DNA of 7,188 nt, taken from the NCBI GenBank assembly GCA_017547265.1, contig JAFYQC010000220.1, positions 1 through 7,188 on the forward strand. Direction: 5' to 3'. Numbering within the stretch: the stretch's first letter is position 1; the number at the start of each line of letters is the position of its first letter. The notes below the pieces were generated by a model. The model did not search any database. It was not told the origin of the DNA and was given only the letters and a program-made list of their open reading frames with translations. The translations under genes were made by a program, and so were the position numbers. The DNA is from Kiritimatiellia bacterium. Lineage in GTDB: Bacteria > Verrucomicrobiota > Kiritimatiellia > RFP12 > UBA1067. Positions 1-5,612 of the stretch are shown here, piece after piece.

Positions 1-1094
1 CGGTCGAGCACGCGGTTGCGGCTCTCCGGCGACTCGCGCGCCGTCACGATTATGCCGGTGTAGGGAACCGACAGCCTCGCGATCACGAGAATCCGCGCGA
101 ACGTCGCGTCGTCGATGAGCCACGGCGACTCCTCCGGCACGTGCGTACCGCTCGCCGGCTCGAGGCGCGGGAACGAGAGCGTGTGCGGACCGATGTTGAA
201 CCAGCGCTCCAGGTCGCGCGCGTGCATCACGGTCGCCAGCAGCTCGTAGCGCCAGTCGCAGAGACCGTAGAGGACCCCGAGCCCCACGTCGTCCACTCCC
301 GCCTCCATGCAGCGGTGGAAGCAAGTCGTGCGCCAGTCGTAGTTCCCCTTCACGCTCCACGCCGGGTGCATCTCCTCGTAGAGCTTCCTGTTGTAGGTCT
401 CCTGGAACACCTGGAACGTGCCTATGCCGACCGAGCGAAGCACCTTCAGATCCGCCACCGGCAGCGGCGCGGCATTCACGTTCACGCGGCGGATTCCGAC
501 GGGAGCGCCGGTGCGCGGCGCCTTCACCTGCCTCGCGTAGCAAGTCTCGATCGTCTCGGCGATGTACTCCGTGGACGTCGACGGGTGCTCGCCGTAGACT
601 GCGATGAGCCGCTTGTGGCCGATACGTCCGGCGAGGACGTCGACCTCCTCCTTCAGCTCGTCCATCGTCAGCACGCGGCGCTTCTGCTCGGCGTTGCCCT
701 GGCGGAAACCGCAGTAGCGGCAGCCGTTCACGCAGAGGTTCGACACGTATAGCGGCGCGAACACCACGATGCGGTTGTCGTAGACCTTGTGCTTGATGCG
801 GTCGGCGGCCGCGCGCATCTCCTCGAAGAGCGCGGGATCCGTGACCTGCATCAGGACGGCAGTCTCCTCCGGGAGCAGCGTCTCGCAGGTCGATTTGCTC
901 TTCGCAAGTATCTCCCTAACGCGCACCGGGTCGGCCGCGACGCCGTCCGTCGCCGCGATGAGCCGCCGTATCTCCGCGTCGTCTATGAAGTGCCGGCCGT
1001 CCGGAAGGTACCTGTCGATCTCCGGCTGCACCACGAAATTCTTCACATAGTCAGCTGCGTCGCTGAACTTCCTTATGCCTGAAACGTCTGCCAT
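1..1094 (-). CDS. hydG: [FeFe] hydrogenase H-cluster radical SAM maturase HydG (C-terminus beyond window)
   Basis: HydG is a cytoplasmic radical-SAM enzyme that cleaves tyrosine to p-cresol, CO and cyanide and builds an Fe(CO)2(CN) synthon for the hydrogenase H-cluster, together with HydE and HydF. The frame runs from ATG at 1094 off the left edge, giving 364 full codons; the family is usually about 470 aa, so the last part, including the C-terminal auxiliary-cluster cysteines, is outside. The radical-SAM motif is CVNGCRYCGF, with Cys121, Cys125 and Cys128, preceded by the family-typical FAPLYVSN. Other HydG hallmarks are YGEHPSTS (167-174), GLGVLYGLCDWRYE (271-284) and HTLSFPRLEPASGT (304-317). 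The start fits a GGGAG ribosome binding site a few bases upstream and the N-terminal FIDDAEI segment. It is transcribed divergently from the ATPase gene. No hydE or hydF is visible here. The identification is by recognition of family motifs. Confidence 0.95.
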   Translation of the reverse strand, partial: MADVSGIRKFSDAADYVKNFVVQPEIDRYLPDGRHFIDDAEIRRLIAATDGVAADPVRVREILAKSKSTCETLLPEETAVLMQVTDPALFEEMRAAADRIKHKVYDNRIVVFAPLYVSNLCVNGCRYCGFRQGNAEQKRRVLTMDELKEEVDVLAGRIGHKRLIAVYGEHPSTSTEYIAETIETCYARQVKAPRTGAPVGIRRVNVNAAPLPVADLKVLRSVGIGTFQVFQETYNRKLYEEMHPAWSVKGNYDWRTTCFHRCMEAGVDDVGLGVLYGLCDWRYELLATVMHARDLERWFNIGPHTLSFPRLEPASGTHVPEESPWLIDDATFARILVIARLSVPYTGIIVTARESPESRNRVLD

Positions 1095-1103
1095 TTCTCC
1101 CAC

Positions 1104-1176
1104 GTCTTTCCAGCAAAGACAGTCGCCCCCGATCCGCGCCTAAGCGTGGACCCTCCTGCGCCTATCGCTGTCTTGC
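1104..1176 (-). promoter_or_regulatory. hydG leader RNA with two competing pairings
   Basis: In the predicted hydG leader, segment B (1122-1113, CTGTCTTTGC) can pair with upstream segment A (1176-1168, GCAAGACAG; nine pairs and one bulged T). Alternatively, part of B (1120-1115, GTCTTT) can pair with segment C (1109-1104, AAAGAC), which ends about 5 nt before the GGGAG ribosome binding site. The two pairings exclude each other, which is the geometry of a leader switch. The stems are short and I could not compute folding energies, so chance remains likely. No known riboswitch class is recognised. Confidence 0.25.
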
Positions 1177-1191
1177 CCATAGTGGAAAGAA

Positions 1192-1221
1192 ATTATACCA
1201 AAAACAGGCCGAGCCTTTCCA
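1192..1221 (-). promoter_or_regulatory. Probable sigma70-type promoter of hydG
   Basis: Read on the minus strand, 1197-1192 is a perfect TATAAT preceded by TGG (1200-1198), making an extended -10. A weaker -35 (TGGAAA, 1221-1216, 4 of 6 bases) lies 18 bp upstream. Transcription would start near 1185, leaving a leader of about 90 nt before the hydG ATG at 1094. The assignment rests on sequence match only. Confidence 0.6.
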
Positions 1222-1324
1222 CTGCGTTTCTCGTCTGCGCAGCAAACTGCGGCTAGCGGTGAAGAAGCCGCAATCACGCCATCGGCTTAAGTTTCCGCCA
1301 ATCGCATTTGTCGGCGAAACGCAG
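1222..1324. repeat. Nested inverted repeats in the divergent intergenic region
   Basis: CTGCGTTTC at 1222-1230 is matched exactly in inverse orientation by GAAACGCAG at 1316-1324, enclosing about 85 bases. Inside lies a second exact inverted repeat, TGCGGCT at 1248-1254 and AGCCGCA at 1266-1272, with an 11-base loop. There is no adjacent T-tract, so neither is a good intrinsic terminator. Together they could form a branched RNA or a cruciform, or be the trace of a small inserted repeat. I see no coding frame or promoter between the hydG -35 and the ATPase -35. Confidence 0.4.
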
Positions 1325-1349
1325 CACGGCGAGCACTATCGATGCCCCA

Positions 1350-1379
1350 TTGCCAACGCCCATCGAAATATGCTATACT
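1350..1379 (+). promoter_or_regulatory. Probable sigma70-type promoter of the AAA ATPase gene
   Basis: TTGCCA at 1350-1355 (5 of 6 bases of the -35 consensus) and TATACT at 1374-1379 (5 of 6) are separated by 18 bp, and TGC directly before the -10 gives an extended -10 element. The predicted transcription start near 1386 falls at the edge of the 15-bp tandem repeats, so a protein bound there could block initiation. The ATPase ATG is about 70 nt downstream. Confidence 0.65.
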
Positions 1380-1381
1380 TT

Positions 1382-1441
1382 CCGCGTTGTGCCAAATGGC
1401 ATAATACCTTTTGGCATAATGCCATTTAGCACAACACCTGA
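1382..1441. repeat. Four tandem 15-bp quasi-palindromic units between promoter and ATPase start
   Basis: Units lie at 1382-1396, 1397-1411, 1412-1426 and 1427-1441. The two central units are TGGCATAATACCTTT and TGGCATAATGCCATT, and the outer two are diverged. The third unit is itself palindromic (TGGCA-TAA-TGCCA, 1412-1424). The block also forms a large inverted repeat, with arms 1386-1402 and 1419-1435 that match at 16 of 17 positions around a 16-nt loop. Sitting on the predicted transcription start and 5' leader, it could be an operator array, an RNA hairpin that limits translation, or a mobile or slippage-prone repeat. The reverse strand reads as a pentapeptide repeat (NGIMP, KGIMP), but this looks like a by-product of the 15-bp period, not a gene. 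Confidence 0.75.
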
Positions 1442-1456
1442 AGAAAAGAGGCAACA

Positions 1457-2563
1457 ATGAACCCATTCAAATACGGATGCACTGTCAATGGAGACTTCTT
1501 CTGTCCGCGTCCTGCACTTGAGCGCGAACTCGCCTCGCGCATAGAGTCCGGCCAAAACGTCGTCATGCAGGGCGACCGCAGGACAGGAAAGACATCCCTC
1601 GTCCTCGAAACCGTGCGCCACATGAAGGGCATCGCACTCTTCCATGCCGATTTTCTCTGCGTACGCGACCAAGCGGACGTCTGCCGCAGGCTTGTTGCCG
1701 CCCTCGCACGTCTTGAAGATTCCGAACGCTGGATAACAAAGACTATACGCATGCTCGCTCATCTCAGACCGACGGTTTCCATAGACCCTTCCTCCGGCGC
1801 ACCGACGGTTACGGTTGATGCACGGGTCGCCGCCGAACCTGCGACGCTCGACTCTGTGCTTGACGTGCTTTTGGCGCAAACCAAGCGGCGCAAGACATGC
1901 GTTCTTCTCGACGAGTTTCAGGACATCCTCGACATTGACGACGGAGAAAAGACGCTCGCCGTGCTGCGTTCCAGAATTCAGCTCGACTCCAACACTCCGT
2001 ACATTTTCCTCGGCAGCATACGGAACAAGATGGCGGAGATATTCTTCAAGTATTCCAGTCCGTTCTACCATTCCGCCGCTGCGTTCAAGGTCGGAAACAT
2101 CGACCCGGACGAATTCTTCGCATTCATCAAGAGGCGCTTTGCCACGGGTGGACGAAAACTCACGCGCCAGATGTTCGACGCAATCGCCCGCACAGCACGC
2201 GACACACCTGGCTTTATCCAGGAACTCTGCGACGCACTCTGGCAGATGAGCAACAGCGGGGCAACGCTTAAGGAATCCGACATCCAAGAGGCTCTTGCGA
2301 TCATTTTCGCCCGTGAACACGATCACTTCACATTTGCGATCAAGCAGCTTACCGCCCAGCAGACCCGCGTTCTCCGCACCATCGCCGGACGCGGCGGCAA
2401 GGAGATATACTCCGGCGCATTCCTTGACGCTGCGCAAGTCTTTAGCGCGGCATCCGTAAAAAAGGCCGTCGCCAAACTCGAACGGGAGAACATCATATAC
2501 AACTACGACGGCGAATATCGCTTCGGCAGCCCGTTTTTCTGCGAATGGCTCCTGCGTCAATGA
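1457..2563 (+). CDS. Archaeal-type (MNS/STAND-like) AAA+ ATPase with C-terminal winged helix
   Basis: This 368-aa cytoplasmic P-loop ATPase resembles the archaeal ATPase family (Pfam ATPase_2 type). It opens with a short NPFKYG segment and a CPRP motif (16-19). The Walker A motif is GDRRTGKT at 39-46 with Lys45 and Thr46. Walker B is TCVLLDEFQDI at 147-157 with Asp152 and Glu153. A sensor-like strand YIFLGSIRN follows at 182-190, and residues from about 300 to 368 look like a winged helix ending in the FFCEWLLRQ terminus typical of the family. The start is supported by AAGAGG at 1446-1451. It has its own promoter and is intermediate in GC between hydG and the right-hand operon. Members are often multicopy, stand-alone and of unknown role, and a regulatory or conflict-related NTPase switch is possible. 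The family call is firm; the function is unknown. Confidence 0.88.
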   Translation: MNPFKYGCTVNGDFFCPRPALERELASRIESGQNVVMQGDRRTGKTSLVLETVRHMKGIALFHADFLCVRDQADVCRRLVAALARLEDSERWITKTIRMLAHLRPTVSIDPSSGAPTVTVDARVAAEPATLDSVLDVLLAQTKRRKTCVLLDEFQDILDIDDGEKTLAVLRSRIQLDSNTPYIFLGSIRNKMAEIFFKYSSPFYHSAAAFKVGNIDPDEFFAFIKRRFATGGRKLTRQMFDAIARTARDTPGFIQELCDALWQMSNSGATLKESDIQEALAIIFAREHDHFTFAIKQLTAQQTRVLRTIAGRGGKEIYSGAFLDAAQVFSAASVKKAVAKLERENIIYNYDGEYRFGSPFFCEWLLRQ

Positions 2564-2700
2564 GCACGCGACTATACGACAACGGCATTGCCTACATCGG
2601 CCAGATCGACTTCCTCTCCTCGACCCCCACAGCATCGAGACGCTGTAGCCGCCCGTTCATGCGAGACCCTCAACATAGGCCCCAGAAGCCGATAACTTAA
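2560..2700 (+). pseudogene. 46-codon ORF overlapping the ATPase stop, probably a gene remnant
   Basis: ATG at 2560-2562 overlaps the ATPase TGA (2561-2563) as ATGA, the usual geometry of translational coupling. The frame runs 46 codons to TAA at 2698-2700. Its first part, MSTRLYDNGIAYIGQIDFL, reads like the start of a real protein. After about residue 20 it becomes arginine- and proline-rich (SRRCSRP, HRPQKP), which looks like a frame lost by deletion or frameshift. I recognise no family. It may be the head of a coupled second gene whose body was deleted, or an overlap that arose by chance. Confidence 0.35.
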
Positions 2701-2713
2701 TAAAATCTCACAT

Positions 2714-2742
2714 TCTGCGACATAAATCGCAGCCATCGCAGA
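2714..2742 (-). terminator. Weak hairpin beyond the minus-strand operon, possible terminator
   Basis: Read on the minus strand, CTGCGA (2732-2727), a 6-nt loop and TCGCAG (2720-2715) form a GC-rich six-pair stem. A second TCGCAGA copy at 2736-2742 on the plus strand offers an alternative pairing. The T-rich stretch (ATTTTATT, about 2706-2699) begins roughly 8 nt after the stem, too far for a classic intrinsic terminator. It lies about 170 bp past the last stop of the operon. A second small hairpin (AATTCC at 2757-2762 and GGAATT at 2767-2772) has no T-tract. Confidence 0.2.
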
Positions 2743-2947
2743 GGTCTCACCCTATGAATTCCTTCAGGAATTTGAAGTGGGAGAGAACGAACTTCTCCCC
2801 ATAGAATTCGTCAAAGCACTGTCATTGGTGATTCCTGAGAACGATCCAGTCATCCATATTAATATTCACATGGACACCCCAGACAAACATGCCTCGGCTC
2901 TAATTATCAATTGCCAACTCCGCATCCTCACACGAACCATCAGGTAG
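2726..2947 (+). pseudogene. Open frame without a good start, likely 3' fragment of a lost gene or a small ORF
   Basis: This frame follows TAA at 2723-2725 and ends at TAG 2945-2947. It reads like genuine protein: VSPYEFLQEFEVGENELLPI, then an alternating strand PVIHINIHMDTPD. There is no ATG before that strand; the only plausible start is GTG at 2777, with AGGA at 2766-2769, which would give 56 aa. The last 48 bases overlap the 3' end of the convergent 190-aa gene and are probably its shadow. The INIHMD-type strand faintly recalls the C-termini of DUF5343-like proteins, but this is a weak impression. Together with the ORF at 2560-2700 it accounts for the otherwise gene-free stretch 2564-2899. 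Confidence 0.3.
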
Positions 2948-3472
2948 TTGTTCGCAAAGCTGCGTCATCAATTGAATGTTCTTGGAGTACCAAGGATCGT
3001 CGCCGGGCCTTGGTCGGATCTCTTGAATATATCCGCCTTTGAGAAGTTTTGAGACCGCATCGTCAAAATCCTGTTCAAACATGACCGGAGACACTAGACC
3101 TGGCTGGAAAGCAGAAACAATCCGATTGAAGATAGAGTCCGTTCCCCTATTATGGGTAATGGACTTAAACACTTTACGGCAATCAGACACTTCATCTGCC
3201 GGATATCTCGCGCTCAACCCATCCTTAAGTTGCGCGAGCATATTCCGAAACTTCCCAACATCAGGACGAGGTGTTGGCCAAGTTGAAAACGCCTGACCAG
3301 CAGATGCAATTCCATTATCACCATTATAAATCAATCGGTCAATCAGCGCATCACTCGCATCATTCGGATTGCACCAATCACTCACCGCCTTTACCTTCTC
3401 ACAAATATCGACATATCTGTCATGCCAAGTCGGGTCAAGACCTTGAATGGCTCTTTTGTATAGATTATGCAT
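2900..3472 (-). CDS. 190-aa protein, possibly a stand-alone McrB-N-like recognition module
   Basis: The product starts MHNLYKRAIQG and is soluble, with no signal peptide or membrane segment. ATG at 3472 is chosen because a perfect AGGAGG (3486-3481) sits 8 nt upstream; the same frame extends further upstream only as a shadow of the preceding gene. The sequence looks mainly helical. The segment DALIDRLIYNGDNGIASAGQ, followed by a stretch centred on FNRIVSAFQPGLVSP, resembles from memory the region N-terminal to the GTPase domain in some McrB-like restriction proteins, which recognises modified DNA. No catalytic motif is visible. The McrB comparison is a hypothesis only; the conservative call is a hypothetical protein. 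It is the last gene of the operon, 28 nt after the 161-aa zinc-ribbon gene, so it is probably cotranscribed. Confidence 0.8.
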   Translation of the reverse strand: MHNLYKRAIQGLDPTWHDRYVDICEKVKAVSDWCNPNDASDALIDRLIYNGDNGIASAGQAFSTWPTPRPDVGKFRNMLAQLKDGLSARYPADEVSDCRKVFKSITHNRGTDSIFNRIVSAFQPGLVSPVMFEQDFDDAVSKLLKGGYIQEIRPRPGDDPWYSKNIQLMTQLCEQLPDGSCEDAELAIDN

Positions 3473-3480
3473 ATCTTGTT

Positions 3481-3487
3481 CCTCCTT
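3481..3487 (-). promoter_or_regulatory. Ribosome binding site fixing the start of the 190-aa gene
   Basis: AAGGAGG on the minus strand, 8 nt before ATG 3472. It is the strongest Shine-Dalgarno match in the operon and rules out the longer frame that begins inside the upstream gene. Confidence 0.85.
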
Positions 3488-3500
3488 ATATATTGAAACC

Positions 3501-3986
3501 TTAGTGGAAGCGGCGCATGAACGTGCCGTCCCACTTGTAGATGTGAGTGTAGCCGTCATCGGTACAGATAGTAACCAACTCACCTGTTGTAGTGGCTTGG
3601 ATGACATTTGTGCTCATGTTATAACGACGAATCTGTTGTCCCCAATCATTGTACAATGTGGCTGAACGGCCTTCTATTTGCATGTGATAACTGCGATTTG
3701 GATCAAGTCCCTTGCTATCATCAATCTCGCCATCTTCGATCTCGGCTTCGTCCTCGTCGCTAAAGAATTCTTCCGCCGACACAGACTCGTCATCGTTTGT
3801 ATTACCGTTCCCACTAAAGAACTCTTCGGCAGACATGAATTCTGGCTCTTGTGGTTCTGGGGATTCGTCGCCCAAAAACTGTATATCCTTTGCGCCATCG
3901 GCAAAATCCCCGACACGCGCTCCGCAATGCTTGCAGAACTTGACCCCATCGGTCAGTTCCGATCCACAACTTTCACAGTATGCCAT
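3501..3986 (-). CDS. Zinc-ribbon protein with duplicated SAEEFF motif and beta-rich C-terminus
   Basis: This 161-aa protein has three parts. Residues 1-23 are a zinc ribbon with Cys4, Cys7, Cys18 and Cys21 (MAYCESCG and FCKHCG). Residues 38-95 are acidic and probably disordered, with two copies of SAEEFFS at 52-58 and 70-76. Residues 98-161 contain strands ending in YNDWGQQIRRYN and HIYKWDGTFMRRFH, which look like two blades of a beta-propeller-like or WD-like repeat. No enzyme motif is visible. The repeated short linear motif suggests binding to a partner, so an adaptor or substrate-tag role is inferred. The start is fixed by AAAGGA (4000-3995), which overlaps the stop of the nuclease gene, so translation is likely coupled. 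The zinc ribbon closely matches that of the preceding nuclease. I recognise no named family for the full protein. Confidence 0.88.
   Translation of the reverse strand: MAYCESCGSELTDGVKFCKHCGARVGDFADGAKDIQFLGDESPEPQEPEFMSAEEFFSGNGNTNDDESVSAEEFFSDEDEAEIEDGEIDDSKGLDPNRSYHMQIEGRSATLYNDWGQQIRRYNMSTNVIQATTTGELVTICTDDGYTHIYKWDGTFMRRFH
3760..3834 (-). repeat. Internal duplication encoding SAEEFFS twice
   Basis: Plus-strand positions 3760-3780 and 3814-3834 are imperfect copies (both begin CTAAAGAA) spaced 54 bases, exactly 18 codons, apart. The encoded SAEEFFS is identical although several third codon positions differ, so the peptide has been kept under selection after duplication. Confidence 0.75.
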
Positions 3987-3999
3987 TATTGTTTTCCTT

Positions 4000-5223
4000 T
4001 CATTTGAGTTTTTGGTTTAAAAGCGACAACAAGTCCTTGGCAGCATTGAGCTTGCGTTGAATCAAGTTGGATAAGAATTCAAATGAGAAGTCCTTTTTGT
4101 CCTTCAATGGAAGGTATTGGTATTTGAATTCCTTGCCAAAGGAATAATAGCCCCTCTTCTGTGGTCGTCCAGATGCCGTCTGTCGAGGCTCATTTGTAAA
4201 CCAAAGTTTTTTCTCGAGCAGTCCAATGATTTCCTTGATATTGCTTACCGAAACCACATCTTCATCACACTTGATAAACCACATGTATTTGTTTGCGTGG
4301 ACTTCTATGCCAATTGAGCATTCAGCTCCCCAGTTGTCATCCATCTTCTGATCCTTGTCATCCCTACTGTCTTTGAAGAATCTGACCTCCAGGATGGCGT
4401 CACCACGCAAGAAAGAGGTGGTTATCTTAAAATTGAATCCTTGCTCACTCGCATATTTATCAAGCTCACCCTCCCTCACATCGCAAGATAACCGTCTCGC
4501 AAAAACAGCTGTCTGGATCTTCTTACACAAATCTTGCAGCGGAGTCCCTTCAAGCTCAGGAAAATCCTCAGGCATGGGCATTCGCGTACCATTCCAATCT
4601 ATTTCTCGATCAAGAACGTTCTTTAATCGCGATATAAGTTGTCCATACTGGATTATGGCTGATTTTTCAAACGAGTCTACATGACTCCAGCGATCAGTAT
4701 TAACAAAATTTGTTATATAGTCAGTTATGACTTGATAGTCGACATAGTGCCATCCGTCCGGGTGTTGATTCCCTAACAGATCATGGACTCCAAGAAGAAC
4801 GCCACCGCCAAATTGCTTAACTGGCTTACTTTTACTAAGTGTTTGCTGATACCTTTCAAGTTGATACGCGCCTGGCAAAGACTTGAACTTGTTTTCAATC
4901 ACATAAGCCGTGTCGCCTGATTCAAGCACGATGTCCATGTGGTTCTTCTCGCGGAAAACCTTAAATTCTTTCCCCTTAAGTTCCTTAAAGAACACCCCGG
5001 CAAAATGATGATTCCGCTCTAACATCCACGCCAGCACATTGGAGTGAAAGAGTTCATGAGATCCATTGGACATCTTGTAAAGCAAGGATCTTTTCAGTTC
5101 GTTCATGTCAATATCTTCTGCCAGAGAATCGTCATCGCCAGCAGCCGAAACTGGGCAACCACATTTCTCGCAAAACCGTTCTTGCCCAGTCAATTCATAC
5201 CCACACTCTTCACAGTATGCCAT
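4000..5223 (-). CDS. Zinc-ribbon PD-(D/E)XK nuclease-superfamily protein
   Basis: This 407-aa protein starts with a zinc ribbon (Cys4, Cys7, Cys18, Cys21; MAYCEECG and FCEKCG), then a linker of about 20 residues. A PD-(D/E)XK-type core follows: HELFHSNVLAWMLE (56-69), HMDIVLES with Asp97, and YVIENKF with Glu110 and Lys112, then a conserved-looking Gln121 in QLERY. This pattern matches the PDDEXK_4 type of the superfamily, whose members cleave nucleic acid and frequently occur in defence loci. All expected catalytic residues are present. A strand-rich C-terminal part (GAECSIGIEV, 299-308) is also usual there. The ATG overlaps the preceding TAA by one base (TAATG), so translation is coupled. 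The zinc ribbon fusion is unusual and is shared with the next gene. The nuclease fold is a confident call; the substrate is unknown. Confidence 0.9.
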   Translation of the reverse strand: MAYCEECGYELTGQERFCEKCGCPVSAAGDDDSLAEDIDMNELKRSLLYKMSNGSHELFHSNVLAWMLERNHHFAGVFFKELKGKEFKVFREKNHMDIVLESGDTAYVIENKFKSLPGAYQLERYQQTLSKSKPVKQFGGGVLLGVHDLLGNQHPDGWHYVDYQVITDYITNFVNTDRWSHVDSFEKSAIIQYGQLISRLKNVLDREIDWNGTRMPMPEDFPELEGTPLQDLCKKIQTAVFARRLSCDVREGELDKYASEQGFNFKITTSFLRGDAILEVRFFKDSRDDKDQKMDDNWGAECSIGIEVHANKYMWFIKCDEDVVSVSNIKEIIGLLEKKLWFTNEPRQTASGRPQKRGYYSFGKEFKYQYLPLKDKKDFSFEFLSNLIQRKLNAAKDLLSLLNQKLK

Positions 5224-5225
5224 TA
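5209..5225 (-). repeat. 17-base direct repeat at the start of both zinc-ribbon genes
   Basis: The bases across the nuclease start codon (5209-5225) are identical to those at 3972-3988 across the start of the next zinc-ribbon gene. They cover the last two bases of the preceding context and the first five codons (M-A-Y-C-E). The match continues as 14 of the first 22 residues. This indicates a duplicated or exchanged N-terminal module. Confidence 0.8.
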
Positions 5226-5597
5226 GGCGACACCCCGCCTTTTACGCATTATGATCATTTCTTCGTGGTTTTTCGGCTCATTCAAGAATTCCTTCAGTCC
5301 AGATGCTGCATCTTTCCATACGTATCCTTCCGCCGACCACAATCGTAGCTTCTCGTCTTGAAATCTTTGCGTCTCTGGACTCCACGGAGTAATGTCAAGA
5401 TTTCCACAAACAGGAATAATCTCTATCTCGCCATCTTGAACGATTTTAACTTCATCAATATTGATTGCAGAACAGCCAATAATATCAGGCACTTCTTTAA
5501 GTCTCTTCCGAACATCAGAGAACGACACTCTTGTCTCTGGGGAGATGCTTCCCACAATCAGAACATCAATAGCATAGAAGGATTGACCTTGCTTCAT
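5223..5597 (-). CDS. Small soluble protein of unknown function (124 aa)
   Basis: I do not recognise a family. The product starts MKQGQSFYAIDVLIVGSI, then a helix (FSDVRKRLKEVPDI), an acidic strand pair (NIDEVKIVQDGEIEIIPV), a central PWSPETQRFQDEKLRLW segment and a basic C-terminus (MRKRRGVA). The pattern suggests a small alpha/beta fold; there is no signal peptide, membrane segment or obvious catalytic motif. The start at 5597 is preferred because AGAAAGGA (5612-5605) sits 7 nt upstream; a start 24 bases earlier would put the ribosome binding site inside the gene. It lies 14 nt after the coiled-coil gene and overlaps the nuclease start by one base, so it is probably made in step with the nuclease. 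A regulator, inhibitor or specificity partner is possible but unproven. Confidence 0.85.
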   Translation of the reverse strand: MKQGQSFYAIDVLIVGSISPETRVSFSDVRKRLKEVPDIIGCSAINIDEVKIVQDGEIEIIPVCGNLDITPWSPETQRFQDEKLRLWSAEGYVWKDAASGLKEFLNEPKNHEEMIIMRKRRGVA

Positions 5598-5604
5598 TTT
5601 AACA

Positions 5605-5612
5605 TCCTTTCT
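5605..5612 (-). promoter_or_regulatory. Ribosome binding site fixing the start of the 124-aa gene
   Basis: AGAAAGGA on the minus strand, 7 nt before ATG 5597. It touches the stop codon of the upstream coiled-coil gene, which suggests coupling by a terminating ribosome. Confidence 0.7.

Noticed and set aside
141..752. 203-codon plus-strand frame in the hydG region
   Set aside because: It is the Arg-, Val- and His-rich antisense shadow expected in GC-rich DNA; the opposite strand carries unmistakable HydG motifs.
1373..2635. 420-codon minus-strand open frame opposite the ATPase
   Set aside because: It is longer than the ATPase but has no domain motifs, is Cys- and Arg-rich in a shadow-like way, and its N-terminal part is the 15-bp repeat array and the far end of the ATPase read backwards. 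The plus strand has a promoter, a ribosome binding site and clear Walker motifs.
3473..3607. N-terminal extension of the 190-aa gene to 3607
   Set aside because: The added 45 residues lie within the zinc-ribbon gene in another frame, and a perfect AGGAGG directs initiation at 3472.
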